Part shown: piece by piece, positions 63,483 through 64,000 of the stretch
How positions within the stretch are numbered: the first letter of the stretch is position 1
Layout of the letters: the number at the start of each line of letters is the position of its first letter
DNA from: CAZWEZ01 sp964632795
Lineage (GTDB): Bacteria; Pseudomonadota; Alphaproteobacteria; Rhodospirillales; 2-02-FULL-58-16
Assembly: GCA_964632795.1 (NCBI GenBank)
Contig: CAZWEZ010000002.1
Span: 1 to 64,000 of the forward strand
Direction: 5' to 3'
DNA: 64,000 nt
Notes under the pieces: generated by a model
What the model saw: only the letters and a program-made list of their open reading frames with translations
What the model was told of the DNA's origin: nothing
Database searches by the model: none
Position numbers and translations under genes: made by a program

Positions 63483-63724
63483 CGACCGTTCCCGAACAGG
63501 TTGCCGACGTAGAAGACGGCAAAGAGGAAACAGAGCAGGGCCGCCGTGACCCCGGCCCGCTTCTTCAGCGATCGGCGCTGGGCCTCGTCGGAGGGGCCGT
63601 GGCGGCGCTCGAGGCGGCGAACCGACATCACCCAGATCAACCGGCGCACCGGAAAGAACAGGGCCACCCCGAGGGCGACGGCCCAAAGCCAAACGTACTC
63701 CGGTGCAAACAACGATGCCATCAT
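63479..63724 (-). CDS. Small membrane protein of unknown function
   Basis: The 81-residue protein has two membrane helices (VWLWAVALGVALFFPV at the N-terminus and AGVTAALLCFLFAVFYVG near the C-terminus) separated by a basic, helical cytoplasmic loop. ATG codons at 63724 and 63721 are both possible. It lies between the TPR gene and another membrane protein gene with almost no spacing, so they form one operon. Confidence 0.72.
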   Translation of the reverse strand: MMASLFAPEYVWLWAVALGVALFFPVRRLIWVMSVRRLERRHGPSDEAQRRSLKKRAGVTAALLCFLFAVFYVGNLFGNGR

Positions 63725-63729
63725 CAGGG

Positions 63730-64000
63730 TCAGTTGCTCGGTCGCTCGAGCACCGTGTCGCCGATGTCTTCGACCAGGGCCTCGACCTCCTTGTCGGGGA
63801 TGGTCGACATCTCCATCTTGTAGGCGAGGAACCACATCATCCCCACGCCCAGGATCCAGAACAGGATCTGCCACGCCCAGATCGAGGGTATGCCGAAGGT
63901 CCAGGCGTCCGGCGTCCCGGCGTCGGGGCTTCCGAAGATGTCGTTGCCCAGAACCGCGCCCGGGCCGATGCCAAAGAACAGCCACGCCAGGGTGACGATC
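63730..64000 (-). CDS. Membrane protein, 5' end outside the window
   Basis: The C-terminal 89 codons of a protein end at 63730. The visible part has AWLFFGIGPGAVLGNDIFG, an intervening loop, then a membrane helix WAWQILFWILGVGMMWFLAY followed by KMEMS and an acidic tail. I do not recognise the family with confidence; the last helix is reminiscent of small proteins that accompany sodium:solute symporters. The gene heads or continues the operon with the two downstream genes. Confidence 0.65.
   Translation of the reverse strand, partial: IVTLAWLFFGIGPGAVLGNDIFGSPDAGTPDAWTFGIPSIWAWQILFWILGVGMMWFLAYKMEMSTIPDKEVEALVEDIGDTVLERPSN

Overview
The window reads as a chromosomal segment of a GC-rich alphaproteobacterium, probably of the Rhodospirillales type. 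The basis is strongly GC-biased third codon positions, gene neighbourhoods common in that class (bolA, DnaJ-like, cobS, cobT; aroK, aroB; argJ, mutT), a Mcl-type malyl-CoA lyase and non-pyrrolysine MttB-family methyltransferases. I recognise no tRNA, rRNA or CRISPR array.

Layout. 0-4.4 kb: a 5'-truncated homocysteine S-methyltransferase, a TetR repressor with its operator, nadK, a repeat block with a nested MITE, a GDT1-type exporter, pyrD and the stub of a FAD oxidoreductase gene. 4.4-10.7 kb: a type I secretion set (HlyD-like, ABC, TolC-like) behind a secreted Sel1-repeat protein with a HELVGH motif. 10.9-13.6 kb: an MFS transporter and acyl-CoA ligase pair, ending in a perfect 110-bp-arm palindrome shared with the convergent cinA-like/mutT/argJ/PpiC cluster. 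17.3-25.9 kb: secA, a GST, accA, a TPR sulfotransferase, malyl-CoA lyase and a class III aminotransferase. 25.9-27.7 kb: a small insertion between a duplicated xerD 3' end and intact xerD. 27.7-38.3 kb: xerD, a solenoid protein, a tiny membrane protein, aroK-aroB, a CBS protein, DUF2889, bolA, an EamA transporter, a DnaJ-like protein and cobS-cobT. 38.4-40.8 kb: an AT-rich accessory island with a toxin-less antitoxin and a reverse transcriptase of the phage-defence (UG/DRT/Abi) type. 41-50.5 kb: a flavoprotein, then an apparent C1/methylated-compound locus (two MttB homologues, a GFA protein, an XRE regulator, a molybdenum hydroxylase large subunit, a DAO-family oxidoreductase). 50.5-52.3 kb: the remnant of a polyamine-type ABC operon inside decayed DNA. 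52.3-56.2 kb: a two-domain phosphoesterase and a gamma-glutamyltransferase. 56.5-62.1 kb: a MarR gene, a second MITE, and a PadR-regulated RND efflux operon. 62.1-64 kb: a RAYT-type transposase bounded by inverted repeats, then a small membrane-protein cluster running off the edge.

The most unusual material is outside the ordinary genes. A family of multi-hairpin repeats (five copies) keeps its stems while their sequences change in a compensatory way. Two MITEs appear to have duplicated TA on insertion. Several repeats sit exactly on the 3' ends of genes and supply or touch their stop codons. The reverse transcriptase is the best candidate for a functional accessory system.
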